A stretch of DNA of 64,000 bases from Solitalea koreensis (GCF_900182575.1 NZ_FXSZ01000008.1:65094-129093); one strand, 5' to 3'; positions 26,897 through 35,268 are shown, counted from the stretch's first letter. Notes: generated by a model not told the origin, from the sequence alone. Made by a program: numbers and translations.

Positions 26897-28084
26897 TTAC
26901 TTAACAATTTCAGTTACCTGACCAGCTCCTACGGTACGACCACCTTCACGGATAGCAAAACGTAGACCTTTTTCCATCGCGATTGGGCTAATCAATTTAA
27001 CATTGATAGTAACGTTATCGCCTGGCATAACCATTTCAACTCCTGGCTCTAGTGAAATCTCACCAGTTACGTCAGTTGTACGGAAATAGAACTGTGGACG
27101 GTATTTGTTGAAGAATGGAGTATGACGACCACCTTCAGCTTTGCTCAATACGTAGATCTCAGCTTTGAAATCACCGTGAGGAGTTACTGAACCTGGTTTC
27201 ACGATAACCATACCACGACGGATATCAGTTTTCTCAATACCACGTAACAATAAACCTACGTTATCACCAGCTTCACCGTAGTCAAGGATCTTACGGAACA
27301 TCTCAACACCTGTTACAGTTGATTTCAAATCTTCTGCACCCATACCAATGATTTGAACTGGATCACCAGAGTTGATCACACCACGCTCAATACGACCAGT
27401 TGCTACAGTACCACGACCAGTGATCGAGAATACGTCTTCAACAGGCATCAAGAATGGAAGATCTTTCAAACGTGGAGGAACAGGGATGTATGAATCTACT
27501 GCGCTCATCAATTCCATGATAGTTGCAACCCATTTAGCATCACCATTCAAGCCACCAAGAGCTGAACCGCGGATAATTGGAGTGTTGTCACCATCAAATT
27601 CATAGAATGAAAGCAATTCACGAATTTCCATTTCGACAAGGTCTAACAACTCAGGGTCGTCAACCATGTCAACTTTGTTCATGAATACAACAATTTTAGG
27701 TACACCTACCTGACGAGCTAAAAGGATGTGCTCGCGAGTTTGTGGCATAGGACCATCAGTAGCAGCAACAACCAAGATAGCACCGTCCATTTGAGCAGCA
27801 CCAGTTACCATGTTTTTCACGTAGTCAGCGTGACCTGGACAGTCAACGTGTGCATAGTGACGAGTAGCTGTTGAGTACTCAACGTGTGCAGTGTTGATAG
27901 TGATACCACGTTCTTTTTCTTCCGGAGCAGAGTCGATAGAATCGAAAGAACGAGCTTCTGACAAACCTGCATCGGCTAAAACTTTAGTGATAGCGGCAGT
28001 CAAGGTAGTTTTACCGTGGTCAACGTGACCAATAGTTCCAATGTTTAAGTGTTCTTTGGAACGGTCAAATTTTTCTTTTGCCAT
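26897..28084 (-). CDS. tuf: Elongation factor Tu
   Basis: 395 residues. The P-loop GHVDHGKT is at 19-26, DCPGH in the low 80s, NKVD near 136, and the C-terminal GGRTVGAGQVTEIVK is intact. It carries aminoacyl-tRNA to the ribosome. It lies directly downstream of four tRNA genes and upstream of tRNA-Trp, the same plan as the E. coli thrU-tyrU-glyT-thrT-tufB locus. It has no Shine-Dalgarno; its A/T-rich leader is normal for highly expressed genes in this phylum. It is presumably expressed from the tandem promoters upstream of the tRNAs. Confidence 0.99.
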   Translation of the reverse strand: MAKEKFDRSKEHLNIGTIGHVDHGKTTLTAAITKVLADAGLSEARSFDSIDSAPEEKERGITINTAHVEYSTATRHYAHVDCPGHADYVKNMVTGAAQMDGAILVVAATDGPMPQTREHILLARQVGVPKIVVFMNKVDMVDDPELLDLVEMEIRELLSFYEFDGDNTPIIRGSALGGLNGDAKWVATIMELMSAVDSYIPVPPRLKDLPFLMPVEDVFSITGRGTVATGRIERGVINSGDPVQIIGMGAEDLKSTVTGVEMFRKILDYGEAGDNVGLLLRGIEKTDIRRGMVIVKPGSVTPHGDFKAEIYVLSKAEGGRHTPFFNKYRPQFYFRTTDVTGEISLEPGVEMVMPGDNVTINVKLISPIAMEKGLRFAIREGGRTVGAGQVTEIVK

Positions 28085-28144
28085 TTTATTATTTACTTAA
28101 TGTAGTTTTTATAAATTGATTAAAATTAGATTAAACTAATCCAG

Positions 28145-28216
28145 AGCCTTTGGGGGGAATTGAACCCCCGACCTCATCCTTACCAAGGATGCACTCTACC
28201 CCTGAGCTACAAAGGC
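28145..28216 (-). tRNA. tRNA-Thr (GGT anticodon)
   Basis: 72 nt. Acceptor GCCTTTG / CAAAGGC, anticodon stem CATCC/GGATG with loop TTGGTAA (anticodon GGT), T arm GGGGG-TTCAATT-CCCCC. Discriminator U; CCA not encoded. Confidence 0.96.
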
Positions 28217-28300
28217 ATCAGTCAATAGTTTATTGTTAACCGCTACTGTACTTCTGTTACAAAAATACGTATAACTGCTAACTTAAACATTTAACTAAAG

Positions 28301-28373
28301 AGCGGGAGACGAGGTTCGAACTCGCGACCTATAGCTTGGAAGGCTATCGCTCTACCAACTGAGCTACTCCCGC
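28301..28373 (-). tRNA. tRNA-Gly (TCC anticodon)
   Basis: 73 nt. Acceptor GCGGGAG / CTCCCGC, anticodon stem ATAGC/GCTAT with loop CTTCCAA (anticodon TCC), T loop TTCGAAC. Discriminator U. Confidence 0.96.
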
Positions 28374-28445
28374 AAACATTTTTGAAGCCCGAAAATTGAC
28401 ATGATCTGAAAACCACTCAATCCATCTGCACAAAAACCAATGGTG

Positions 28446-28526
28446 TGGGGGGAGAAGGATTCGAACCTTCGAAACCGAAGTAACGGATTTACAGTCCGTC
28501 CCATTTGACCGCTCTGGAACCCCCCC
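28446..28526 (-). tRNA. tRNA-Tyr (GTA anticodon)
   Basis: 81 nt, class II with a long variable arm. The acceptor is G7 paired with TCCCCCC (one G-U), the anticodon stem ACGGA/TCCGT has loop CTGTAAA (anticodon GTA), and the discriminator is A. Confidence 0.95.
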
Positions 28527-28560
28527 TGACCAAGTTTTGAATTTACACGCAAAACTTTTG

Positions 28561-28633
<73 letters not shown>

Positions 28634-28705
28634 TTATTATTTAATTATTTAAAGAACTCTCTTTTTTTTCATTTCCGTTTAACAGGTGCTTTTGTTAAGG
28701 GAATG

Positions 28706-28735
28706 CAAATGTACAAAATTTAAATACTGTTCAAA
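28706..28735 (-). promoter_or_regulatory. Proximal promoter of the tRNA-tuf operon
   Basis: On the minus strand TTTG (28735-28732), 18 bp, TACATTTG (28713-28706), a full consensus match. It lies about 75 bp upstream of tRNA-Thr(TGT). Confidence 0.65.
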
Positions 28736-28833
28736 ATTTATTTTAATTTTTTTCAGATTTTTTTTGAGAAAAACGGGCTTTATAAACCCTATTATCTGTT
28801 TTTGTACATCAAAGAACCTCGCCGAAGCGGCTG

Positions 28834-28863
28834 CAAAAGTAAACTATTAGATCAATTCGCAAA
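28834..28863 (-). promoter_or_regulatory. Distal promoter of the tRNA-tuf operon
   Basis: On the minus strand TTTG (28863-28860), 18 bp, TACTTTTG (28841-28834). Immediately downstream is a GC-rich hairpin (GCCGCTTCGGC) followed by GTTCTTTGA, resembling stable-RNA leader sequence. The spacing is identical to the proximal promoter. The rest of the 343-bp gene-free region 28634-28976 is AT-rich with two hairpins near its hpf end. Confidence 0.6.
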
Positions 28864-28898
28864 AATATTTTATAAAAAAAAACACGCCTTTTTTTCTT

Positions 28899-28950
28899 CT
28901 TACTGATTATCAGTAAGAAAAAATGCTCGACTAAGTGCCGAGCATTTTAA
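28899..28950 (-). terminator. Terminator region after hpf
   Basis: On the minus strand the first hairpin has arms AAAATGCTCG / CGAGCATTTT and is followed by TTTTTT; directly after it comes a second perfect palindrome, CTTACTGAT-A-ATCAGTAAG, again followed by a pyrimidine-poor A run. The first hairpin is the likely terminator; the role of the second is unclear. Confidence 0.75.
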
Positions 28951-28976
28951 ATTATAAGTATTTTAATGATTCAAAC

Positions 28977-29318
28977 TTATACTTCTTCTTCCTCAATAAT
29001 CGGAGCTTTAGCTTTACCTGCGTGCGTACGTTGCTTTTCTTTGTGTTTTTTAATTTGTTTAGACATTGAATCCAAGGCCAATTCTGTAGCTTCTTCGAAT
29101 GACTGACGTTGCTCTTTAACGAATAATGAGTTTCCGGGTATATTCAATTTGATCTCCACAATTTTATTTGCAGTATCTTCTGCTCTGTCTAATTTCAAGA
29201 ACACATCACCATCAATTACTTGGTCGTAATAGGAGTCGAGCTTATCTACTTTTTTTTGGATAAAATCCAACAATTTAATGTCGGCGTCAAAACGAATTGA
29301 TTGAACACGGATTTTCAT
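28977..29318 (-). CDS. hpf: Ribosome hibernation-promoting factor, short form
   Basis: 113 residues, only the HPF/RaiA (sigma-54 modulation) domain: MKIRVQSIRFDADIKLLDFI, the strand DGDVFLKLDRAED and the basic helix KQIKKHKEKQR. It lacks the C-terminal dimerisation domain of long HPF, so it is the short type. It binds the 30S decoding centre in stationary phase. Unlike most genes here it has a near-consensus Shine-Dalgarno (AAGGAGG at 29323-29329) four bases before the ATG. It follows the recombinase gene by 18 bp and is probably in the same transcript. Confidence 0.93.
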   Translation of the reverse strand: MKIRVQSIRFDADIKLLDFIQKKVDKLDSYYDQVIDGDVFLKLDRAEDTANKIVEIKLNIPGNSLFVKEQRQSFEEATELALDSMSKQIKKHKEKQRTHAGKAKAPIIEEEEV

Positions 29319-29322
29319 ATTT

Positions 29323-29329
29323 CCTCCTT
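29323..29329 (-). promoter_or_regulatory. Strong Shine-Dalgarno of hpf
   Basis: AAAAAGGAGGAAATATG on the minus strand. Such a site is unusual among the genes of this window. Confidence 0.8.
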
Positions 29330-29336
29330 TTTAAAA

Positions 29337-30218
29337 TTATGCCCTTGGATGGGCTTGTTTGTAAATGTTTTTTAACCGATCAGTAGAGTTATGCGTATAT
29401 ACTTGAGTAGCTGCAAGACTTACATGACCGAGTAACTCTTTAATTGCATTTAAATCAGCTCCTTTGTTGAGTAAATGAGTGGCAAATGTATGACGCAACA
29501 CGTGCGGACTCTTTTTTTCTATTGTCGATACATAGGAAAGGTACTTATTAATCAAATTATAAACAAATTTGGGATATAACTTATCACCTTTATTGGTAAC
29601 GAATAAATACTCATTTTGTGTATTAAAATCAGTATTTTTTTTTGAAGTGCAATAATTAGCAAGTAATTGTTGATAAGTTTCTGTAAAAGGAATAAGCCGT
29701 TCTTTATTACGCTTACCTAACACTCGGATGCTTTTATTATAGAAATCAACATCCCTCTCTTTTAAACCGATCAACTCTGACAAACGTATTCCTGTTTGAT
29801 AGATGGTTTCAATAATTATTTTATCTCTTATACCCTCAAATCCTTCAGTAAACTCAATGTTATCTAATAACATATCCATATGCTGCGTTTCAACAAAAAC
29901 AGGTAGCCGTTTTTGCATTTTAGGTGTTTGAACTTTTAAAAAAGGGTCGGTTTCTATTATTTTTTCCCTGAGAAGAAATTTGTAGAAAGTGCGAAGCGCT
30001 GAAAGTTTACGATTGATCGTACGAGTGGAAATGGTTTCATCCATGAGTTCAACAATCCATGAACGTATAAATTCATGATTTGCATGAGCAAGGTCATTAA
30101 TTTCAAACCTATTAAGAAAAACAACAAACTGCTGTAAATCACTACTGTAAGAAACTATTGTATGAGGAGAAAATCTCTTTTCGAACTCTAAATAACGGAG
30201 AAAACGGTCGATATGCAT
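29337..30218 (-). CDS. Tyrosine recombinase, XerC/XerD type
   Basis: 293 residues from ATG 30218; a TTG one codon upstream is possible but unlikely. An N-terminal SAM-like core-binding domain (FLRYLEFEKRFSPHTIVSYS) is followed by the catalytic domain with R in TGIRLSEL near 148, HVLRHTF (H239, R242), GH at 264-265 and the nucleophile Y274. It has the length of XerC/XerD, which resolve chromosome dimers at dif. Its position between rpsU and hpf, with no phage genes, argues against a prophage integrase. The start codon comes one base after the U tract of the rpsU terminator. Confidence 0.9.
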   Translation of the reverse strand: MHIDRFLRYLEFEKRFSPHTIVSYSSDLQQFVVFLNRFEINDLAHANHEFIRSWIVELMDETISTRTINRKLSALRTFYKFLLREKIIETDPFLKVQTPKMQKRLPVFVETQHMDMLLDNIEFTEGFEGIRDKIIIETIYQTGIRLSELIGLKERDVDFYNKSIRVLGKRNKERLIPFTETYQQLLANYCTSKKNTDFNTQNEYLFVTNKGDKLYPKFVYNLINKYLSYVSTIEKKSPHVLRHTFATHLLNKGADLNAIKELLGHVSLAATQVYTHNSTDRLKNIYKQAHPRA

Positions 30219-30259
30219 CAAAAAAAAATGGTCGTATATTTAGTGAAATATACGACCAT
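30219..30259 (-). terminator. Terminator of rpsU abutting the xer start codon
   Basis: Perfect 14-bp arms ATGGTCGTATATTT / AAATATACGACCAT around AGTG; on the minus strand T8 follows, then G and the recombinase ATG. Confidence 0.9.
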
Positions 30260-30283
30260 TAATATTATAAAACAACAGAATTA

Positions 30284-30475
30284 TTATTGATTCTCTTGTT
30301 GTAAGGTTTGTTTGTAAACAGCCTTTTTAACCACGTTACGACGTGCTACAGACTTTTTCTCGTAAGCCTGACGACTTCTCAACTCGCGAAGAACACCAGT
30401 TTTTTCAAATTTTTTCTTAAAACGCTTAAGCGCTTTGTCGATAGTTTCGTTATCTTTTAAATTAATAATGATCAT
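30284..30475 (-). CDS. rpsU: 30S ribosomal protein S21
   Basis: 63 residues. It begins MIIINLKDNETIDKALKRFK and has the basic SRQAYEKKSVARRN region. In Bacteroidota bS21 helps bury the 3' end of 16S rRNA so that most mRNAs are read without Shine-Dalgarno pairing. Here rpsU itself has a strong GGAGG at 30489-30493, very near the predicted transcript 5' end, consistent with autogenous control through free anti-Shine-Dalgarno. It has its own perfect promoter and its own terminator. Confidence 0.97.
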   Translation of the reverse strand: MIIINLKDNETIDKALKRFKKKFEKTGVLRELRSRQAYEKKSVARRNVVKKAVYKQTLQQENQ

Positions 30476-30488
30476 AGCCTTTTATATA

Positions 30489-30493
30489 CCTCC
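30489..30493 (-). promoter_or_regulatory. Shine-Dalgarno of rpsU
   Basis: GGAGGT on the minus strand, about 12 nt before the ATG and some 8-12 nt from the predicted transcription start. Confidence 0.75.
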
Positions 30494-30507
30494 AATCGTA
30501 AGGACGA

Positions 30508-30538
30508 CAAAGATAAGCCGAATACCTTGATTATCAAA
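30508..30538 (-). promoter_or_regulatory. Promoter of rpsU
   Basis: TTTG (30538-30535), 19 bp, TATCTTTG (30515-30508): full match to the Bacteroidota consensus. Confidence 0.7.
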
Positions 30539-30579
30539 AATAATTTATCTTTTTATTTTTCAGAACTCATCCTATGCAC

Positions 30580-31755
30580 TTATTTCAATATTTCGCGCGA
30601 AATCACAATCTTTTGAATTTCAGAGGTTCCTTCACCAATAGTGCATAGTTTTGCATCTCGGTAATATTTCTCAACCGGAAAATCTTTAGTGTAACCATAT
30701 CCTCCAAAAATCTGCACTGCTTCATTTGCTGTTCTTACGCAAACTTCAGAAGCATAGTATTTGGCCATGGCCGACTCTTTGGTTAATTTTTTTCCTTTAT
30801 TTTTTAAATCGGCAGCATGAAGGATCAATAGTTCGGCCGCCTCAATTTCGGTAGCCATTTGCGCCAGTTTAAAACTGATGCCTTGAAATTCACAAATTGG
30901 CTGTCCAAACTGATGACGTTCTTTCGAATAGGCGGTGGCGGCAAGAAAAGCTCCTTTTGCAATACCCAATGCAAGAGCAGCAATGGAAATCCGGCCGCCA
31001 TCCAGTACTTTCATCGCCTGTTTAAACCCATCGCCTTCCTCTCCTAGTAAATTATCCTTATGAACGCGAACGTTATCGAGAATAAGCTCAGTCGTTTCGG
31101 AGGCACGCATACCGAGTTTATTTTCTTTCTTACCATGTGCAAACCCATCTGTTCCTTTTTCAATTACAAAAGCAGAAATGCCATTTGAACTACCCTTCTC
31201 CCCTGTTCGTGCCATTACAACAGCCACGCTACTTGATTTGCCGTGGGTAATCCAATTTTTAGCTCCGCTAATTATATAATAATCACCATCTTTTACAGCG
31301 GTTGTATTCATATGTAAGGCATCTGAACCGGTGTTAGCCTCGGTGAGCCCCCAAGCCCCAATCCATTCAGCGGAAGCTAATTTAGGTAACCAACGCTTTT
31401 TTTGTTCTTCATTGCCGAAATACAAAATATGGCCTGTACAAAGTGAGTTATGCGCGGCTAATGAAAGTCCTACTGAACCACATACTTTAGCAATCTCTTC
31501 TATTATAGCCACATATTCGAAATAACCGAGACCTGCCCCTCCGTATTCTTCAGGCACAAGAACCCCCATCATACCCAGTTCTCCCAATTTCTTGAATGTT
31601 TCTATAGGAAAATATTGTGATTCATCCCATTCCATTACATGCGGTCGGATGTTTTTCTCAGCAAAATCCCTTGCGGTTTCCTTCACCATTCTGAGATTTT
31701 CAGAAATGAAAAAGTCAACCCCTTCCAAAGAGGCATTATACATTGAATTGGTCAT
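30580..31755 (-). CDS. Acyl-CoA dehydrogenase
   Basis: 391 residues, flavin enzyme that introduces the 2,3-double bond in acyl-CoA during fatty-acid or branched-chain amino-acid breakdown. Visible are the FAD-binding WGLTEANTGSDA near 130, the signature MKVLDGGRISIAALALGIA near 250 and the end motif IGEGTSEIQKIVISREIL, with the QIFGGYGYTKDFPVEKYYRD segment before it. The chain-length class cannot be set with certainty; it resembles short-chain/butyryl-CoA enzymes. It is 33 bp after apt on the same strand, an association without obvious meaning. Confidence 0.93.
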   Translation of the reverse strand: MTNSMYNASLEGVDFFISENLRMVKETARDFAEKNIRPHVMEWDESQYFPIETFKKLGELGMMGVLVPEEYGGAGLGYFEYVAIIEEIAKVCGSVGLSLAAHNSLCTGHILYFGNEEQKKRWLPKLASAEWIGAWGLTEANTGSDALHMNTTAVKDGDYYIISGAKNWITHGKSSSVAVVMARTGEKGSSNGISAFVIEKGTDGFAHGKKENKLGMRASETTELILDNVRVHKDNLLGEEGDGFKQAMKVLDGGRISIAALALGIAKGAFLAATAYSKERHQFGQPICEFQGISFKLAQMATEIEAAELLILHAADLKNKGKKLTKESAMAKYYASEVCVRTANEAVQIFGGYGYTKDFPVEKYYRDAKLCTIGEGTSEIQKIVISREILK

Positions 31756-31787
31756 AATAAATTGATTAACAGGGTTATTAATTAGAC

Positions 31788-32321
31788 TTATGGATATCTA
31801 ATCAAAGATATTATATTTTCAGAACAAGCTTTTAGCTTTTCTCTTCCATTCAAAAAATCTAATTCAATCAAAAATGACACCGCTTCTACTTTTGCACCCA
31901 ACTTTTCAATTAATTTTGCTGCAGCCCCTACTGTGCCTCCGGTTGCTAATAAATCGTCGTGGATTAAAACCGACTGCCCTGGAACAATTGCATCTTCATG
32001 AACCTCAATAATTGCTTCTCCGTACTCCAATTTATAAGATTGAGCGATGGTTTTATACGGAAGTTTTCCCTTTTTTCGAATAGGGACAAAAGGCACGTTT
32101 AATCGCTGCGCTATAAGCACTCCGAAGAAAAACCCCCTGCTTTCAATGGCGGCAACTTCGTCTATATGAATTCCTTCTAATTGACGAACGTATTCGTCAA
32201 CTATTTCGCGACATAAACCCGGATCTTTAAGTATTGGCGTAATATCTTTAAAAACAATTCCTTCCTTAGGAAAATCGATTATATCTCTCACAACCGATTT
32301 CAACTTTTGTTCTATGGTCAT
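31788..32321 (-). CDS. apt: Adenine phosphoribosyltransferase
   Basis: 177 residues. It salvages adenine to AMP with PRPP. It begins with VVRDIIDFPKEGIVFKDITP and has the family stretch AIESRGFFFG near 60; the PRPP-binding loop VLIHDDLLATGGTVGAA is at about 118-135. The start lies 3 bp after the stop of the HhH gene, implying translational coupling. Confidence 0.96.
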   Translation of the reverse strand: MTIEQKLKSVVRDIIDFPKEGIVFKDITPILKDPGLCREIVDEYVRQLEGIHIDEVAAIESRGFFFGVLIAQRLNVPFVPIRKKGKLPYKTIAQSYKLEYGEAIIEVHEDAIVPGQSVLIHDDLLATGGTVGAAAKLIEKLGAKVEAVSFLIELDFLNGREKLKACSENIISLIRYP

Positions 32322-32324
32322 TGC

Positions 32325-33230
32325 TTAATTGCTGAGTAAGTATGGAGCAAGTTTAACTAAAGTATTTTTATCAATTACGCCTGTTGTCATCAAATCATCT
32401 ACCGTTTTAAAGGAACCATGTTGTTTTCTGTAATTTAACAGCACATTGATTTGTTTATAACTCCAATACGGGAAACGTTTAAGATCACTAAATTCAGCGG
32501 AATTGATATTGACTTTATTAATTGTTGATGCATCTACTTTTATTAAATTTTCAACGGAACTGTACTTCATACTGTCCAAACCGTAGACTTCCATTAACTG
32601 CTCTTTTTGATAAAATCCTCCTAACCGGTTGCGATATTTAATAATACGTGTTGCAAACGCAGGACCAATACCAGGGAGTCCAACCAATGCAAGAGAATCC
32701 GAAGCATTCAATTCAATAATCTTCATTTGTTGAGCTTTATTTGAAGGAATAGTTTGAGATTTCGATTTCTCTTTAGAACTGAGTGTTATATACGGTTCTA
32801 ATCTGGCATATTCTTCAGCCGAAATTGAATACATTTTTTTGAGATCTTCTTTACGGTAAAAATGTCCTCCTTTACTTTCATAGTTTTTGATAACATGAAT
32901 TTGCTTATCAGAGAGCCCTAATAGTTTCCAATCGGCCTCTGATAAATTATTGGGATTGAAAGCAAAAAGCTTAACCGAGCGTTTTACTTCTACTTTTTTT
33001 TCTGAAACCTTGCTACCCTGTTTTACCTCAAGTTTACTATCCTGAGAACACTGTGCTTCAAATGCCGCTATTTCTGTATTGAATTTCTTAAAATCGATTG
33101 GCTCATTTATAAATATCCTTTCTAAGTAAAAGTTAGAAAAGATAAGCAGTACTATAAAAACAAAGAGTACTAAAATACCATTCAACTCTTTTCTGGAGAA
33201 AGAAAACCAAAGTCTTAAAAACTGTTTCAT
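32325..33230 (-). CDS. Membrane-anchored helix-hairpin-helix protein (ComEA-like)
   Basis: 301 residues. One N-terminal membrane helix (LNGILVLFVFIVLLIFSNFY) is followed by three or more helix-hairpin-helix repeats: LSEADWKLLGLSDKQIHVIK, LNASDSLALVGLPGIGPAFA and INSAEFSDLKRFPYWSYKQI. Such repeats bind DNA non-specifically; ComEA uses one for DNA uptake. The protein is longer and has more repeats than ComEA, and this common Bacteroidota family has no confirmed function. It is the first gene of a unit with apt and probably the acyl-CoA dehydrogenase. Confidence 0.82.
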   Translation of the reverse strand: MKQFLRLWFSFSRKELNGILVLFVFIVLLIFSNFYLERIFINEPIDFKKFNTEIAAFEAQCSQDSKLEVKQGSKVSEKKVEVKRSVKLFAFNPNNLSEADWKLLGLSDKQIHVIKNYESKGGHFYRKEDLKKMYSISAEEYARLEPYITLSSKEKSKSQTIPSNKAQQMKIIELNASDSLALVGLPGIGPAFATRIIKYRNRLGGFYQKEQLMEVYGLDSMKYSSVENLIKVDASTINKVNINSAEFSDLKRFPYWSYKQINVLLNYRKQHGSFKTVDDLMTTGVIDKNTLVKLAPYLLSN

Positions 33231-33446
33231 GGATAGAATTATTTTTTTTTAATCGTCATAGCAAATTTGACTTAGGTACCGTATCGATCAAATTCAAAAT
33301 GCGTTTATGACTCAAGCATAGTGTAAAATGTAAGCTTAAGATAACAAGATAAACACATAAGGAAATATTAATTTCATTATATTTATCATGGAAGTTTTCT
33401 ATAGTAACAGTTTAGTTTTATTTTTGAGGTTCTATTGATATAAAGG

Positions 33447-35210
33447 ATGAAGTTAATTACACCTGAAGAATTTGCTTCAGCAACCAAACTTAACAAATTG
33501 AAAATGCCAGGATTGTCCAAACTGGTAATGAGCTTGTTAAAACTGAATAAGCTAAACGATTTTTACGCTAAAATACAAGATAGACAAGGACTTGAATTCG
33601 TTGATGCAGTAGTCGATTCATTAGGTTTAAATATTGAATTTGACGAAGATGATTTGAAGAATATCCCCAAAGAAGGTGGATTTGTTGCCATCGCGAACCA
33701 TCCATATGGTGGTATAGAAGGCATGATTCTGTTAAAGTTGCTCTCGAAAGTTCGCCCTGACACCAAAGTGATGGCGAATTTTCTACTCAAAAAAATCCCC
33801 AATATCTCCGATTACTTTATTGCAGTAAATCCATTTGAAGAGGTGAAAAGTGTTTCGAGTTTAGGAGGCATGAAAACCACTATGGAGCTTTTAAAAAACG
33901 GTACACCTATAGCGGTATTTCCAGCAGGAGAGGTATCCACATATCAAGCAGAAACACAAACGGTAACCGATAAAAAATGGAGTCCAACCATCGGTAAAAT
34001 CATCAGTAAATGTAAAGTTCCGGTGGTGCCTGTTTATTTTCATGGCAATAACGGCGTGCTGTTCAATTTGCTCAACATGATTCATCCTACCCTGCGTACG
34101 GCTCGTTTACCTCATGAATTACTAAATAAAAAAGGGCGTACAGTAAAGGTTCGTATCGGAAAACCGATTACAACTAACGAGATTCAACAGTTTGATCATC
34201 CGAATAATTTATTGCGTTATTTGCGCGCCAGAACTTATGCATTAAGTTCAAGCTTAACCGAAAATGATGAAGTTCGTAAGTTCTTTTTCTCAACCGACAT
34301 TTTCAATGTACTAAAACAACCTGAAGATATCATTGATCCCGTCCCGCAACAACTCATTGAGCAGGATATTGAAGCTGTAAGAGAAAGTTCTCTGGTGTAT
34401 ACTGAGAAGAACTATGAGGTTTTTATCGCGAAAACCAGTGTTATTCCGAATATTATAAAAGAGATTGGCCGTTTACGAGAGGTTACTTTCCGTGCGGTTG
34501 GCGAAGGAACTAACAAAAAGATCGACCTTGATGAATTTGATCTTTACTATCACCATTTATTTATTTGGGATAAGGAAGGTCGTAAAATCGTAGGTGCTTA
34601 TCGAATAGGGAAAGGAAAAGACATTTACTATGCATATGGAAAGAAAGGCTTTTATATTAACACCTTATTTAATATACAGGAGCCTCTTACCCATATTATG
34701 AAAGAGGCCCTGGAATTGGGTCGTTCTTTTATTGTAAAAGAGTATCAGCAAAAACCACTTCCTTTATTCTTGCTTTGGAAAGGGATTCGATCATATGTGA
34801 TGAAAAATCCTGAGTATCGTTATTTAATGGGACCTGTAAGTATCAGTAATAGCTTTACCAATCTTTCACAAAGCTTGATCATTGATGTTATCAGAAAAAA
34901 CTTTTGGAACGAAGAACTTGCTCAGTACGTTACTCCTAAAACCCGTTTCCAACCTAAGCATCAAAATGTTGATACCGATATTTTGGTAGAGCAAAGTAAA
35001 TCAATCAAAAGTCTTGATAACCTCGTTTCGGATATTGAAATAAGCGGAAACAAGCTACCTGTGTTGTTGCGCCAATACATACAATTAAACGCACGCATCA
35101 TATGCTTTAATATTGATCCTAAATTTGAAAATTCACTGGACGGATTCCTTTTACTCGATTTAAAAGATATTCCAGATGAAAAAATGGAGAAGTTTACCCA
35201 GAATCTATAA
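33447..35210 (+). CDS. Two-domain acyltransferase, OlsF-like
   Basis: 587 residues. The N-terminal half is a PlsC/lysophospholipid acyltransferase domain with ANHPYGGIEG at about residues 82-92 (the H...E form of the HX4D site) and VFPAGEVST near 160. The C-terminal half is a GNAT-like N-acyltransferase domain of the OlsB type (LREVTFRAVGEGTN near 342, DLYYHHLFIWDKEGRKIVGA, then YRIG). This domain order is that of OlsF from Flavobacterium and Serratia, which N- and then O-acylates ornithine; in Bacteroides related proteins make glycine lipids. The lipid made here is therefore probably an aminoacyl lipid, but the amino acid is unknown. A TATTTTTG box at 33418-33425 may be its -7 element. Confidence 0.82.
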   Translation: MKLITPEEFASATKLNKLKMPGLSKLVMSLLKLNKLNDFYAKIQDRQGLEFVDAVVDSLGLNIEFDEDDLKNIPKEGGFVAIANHPYGGIEGMILLKLLSKVRPDTKVMANFLLKKIPNISDYFIAVNPFEEVKSVSSLGGMKTTMELLKNGTPIAVFPAGEVSTYQAETQTVTDKKWSPTIGKIISKCKVPVVPVYFHGNNGVLFNLLNMIHPTLRTARLPHELLNKKGRTVKVRIGKPITTNEIQQFDHPNNLLRYLRARTYALSSSLTENDEVRKFFFSTDIFNVLKQPEDIIDPVPQQLIEQDIEAVRESSLVYTEKNYEVFIAKTSVIPNIIKEIGRLREVTFRAVGEGTNKKIDLDEFDLYYHHLFIWDKEGRKIVGAYRIGKGKDIYYAYGKKGFYINTLFNIQEPLTHIMKEALELGRSFIVKEYQQKPLPLFLLWKGIRSYVMKNPEYRYLMGPVSISNSFTNLSQSLIIDVIRKNFWNEELAQYVTPKTRFQPKHQNVDTDILVEQSKSIKSLDNLVSDIEISGNKLPVLLRQYIQLNARIICFNIDPKFENSLDGFLLLDLKDIPDEKMEKFTQNL

Positions 35211-35228
35211 GTAATAATTGAACAAATT

Positions 35229-35268
35229 AAAAAAGAGAGAAACTGCTATGGCGGCTTCTCTCTTTTTT
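35229..35268 (+). terminator. Terminator of the OlsF-like gene
   Basis: AAAAAAGAGAGAA and TTCTCTCTTTTTT arms with a short GC-containing inner stem, ending in a T run. Confidence 0.8.

Noticed and set aside
29337..30218. Prophage or integrative element marked by a tyrosine recombinase close to tRNA genes
   Set aside because: The size and catalytic layout are those of XerC/XerD, the neighbours are rpsU and hpf, and there are no phage genes or attachment-site duplications at the tRNAs.
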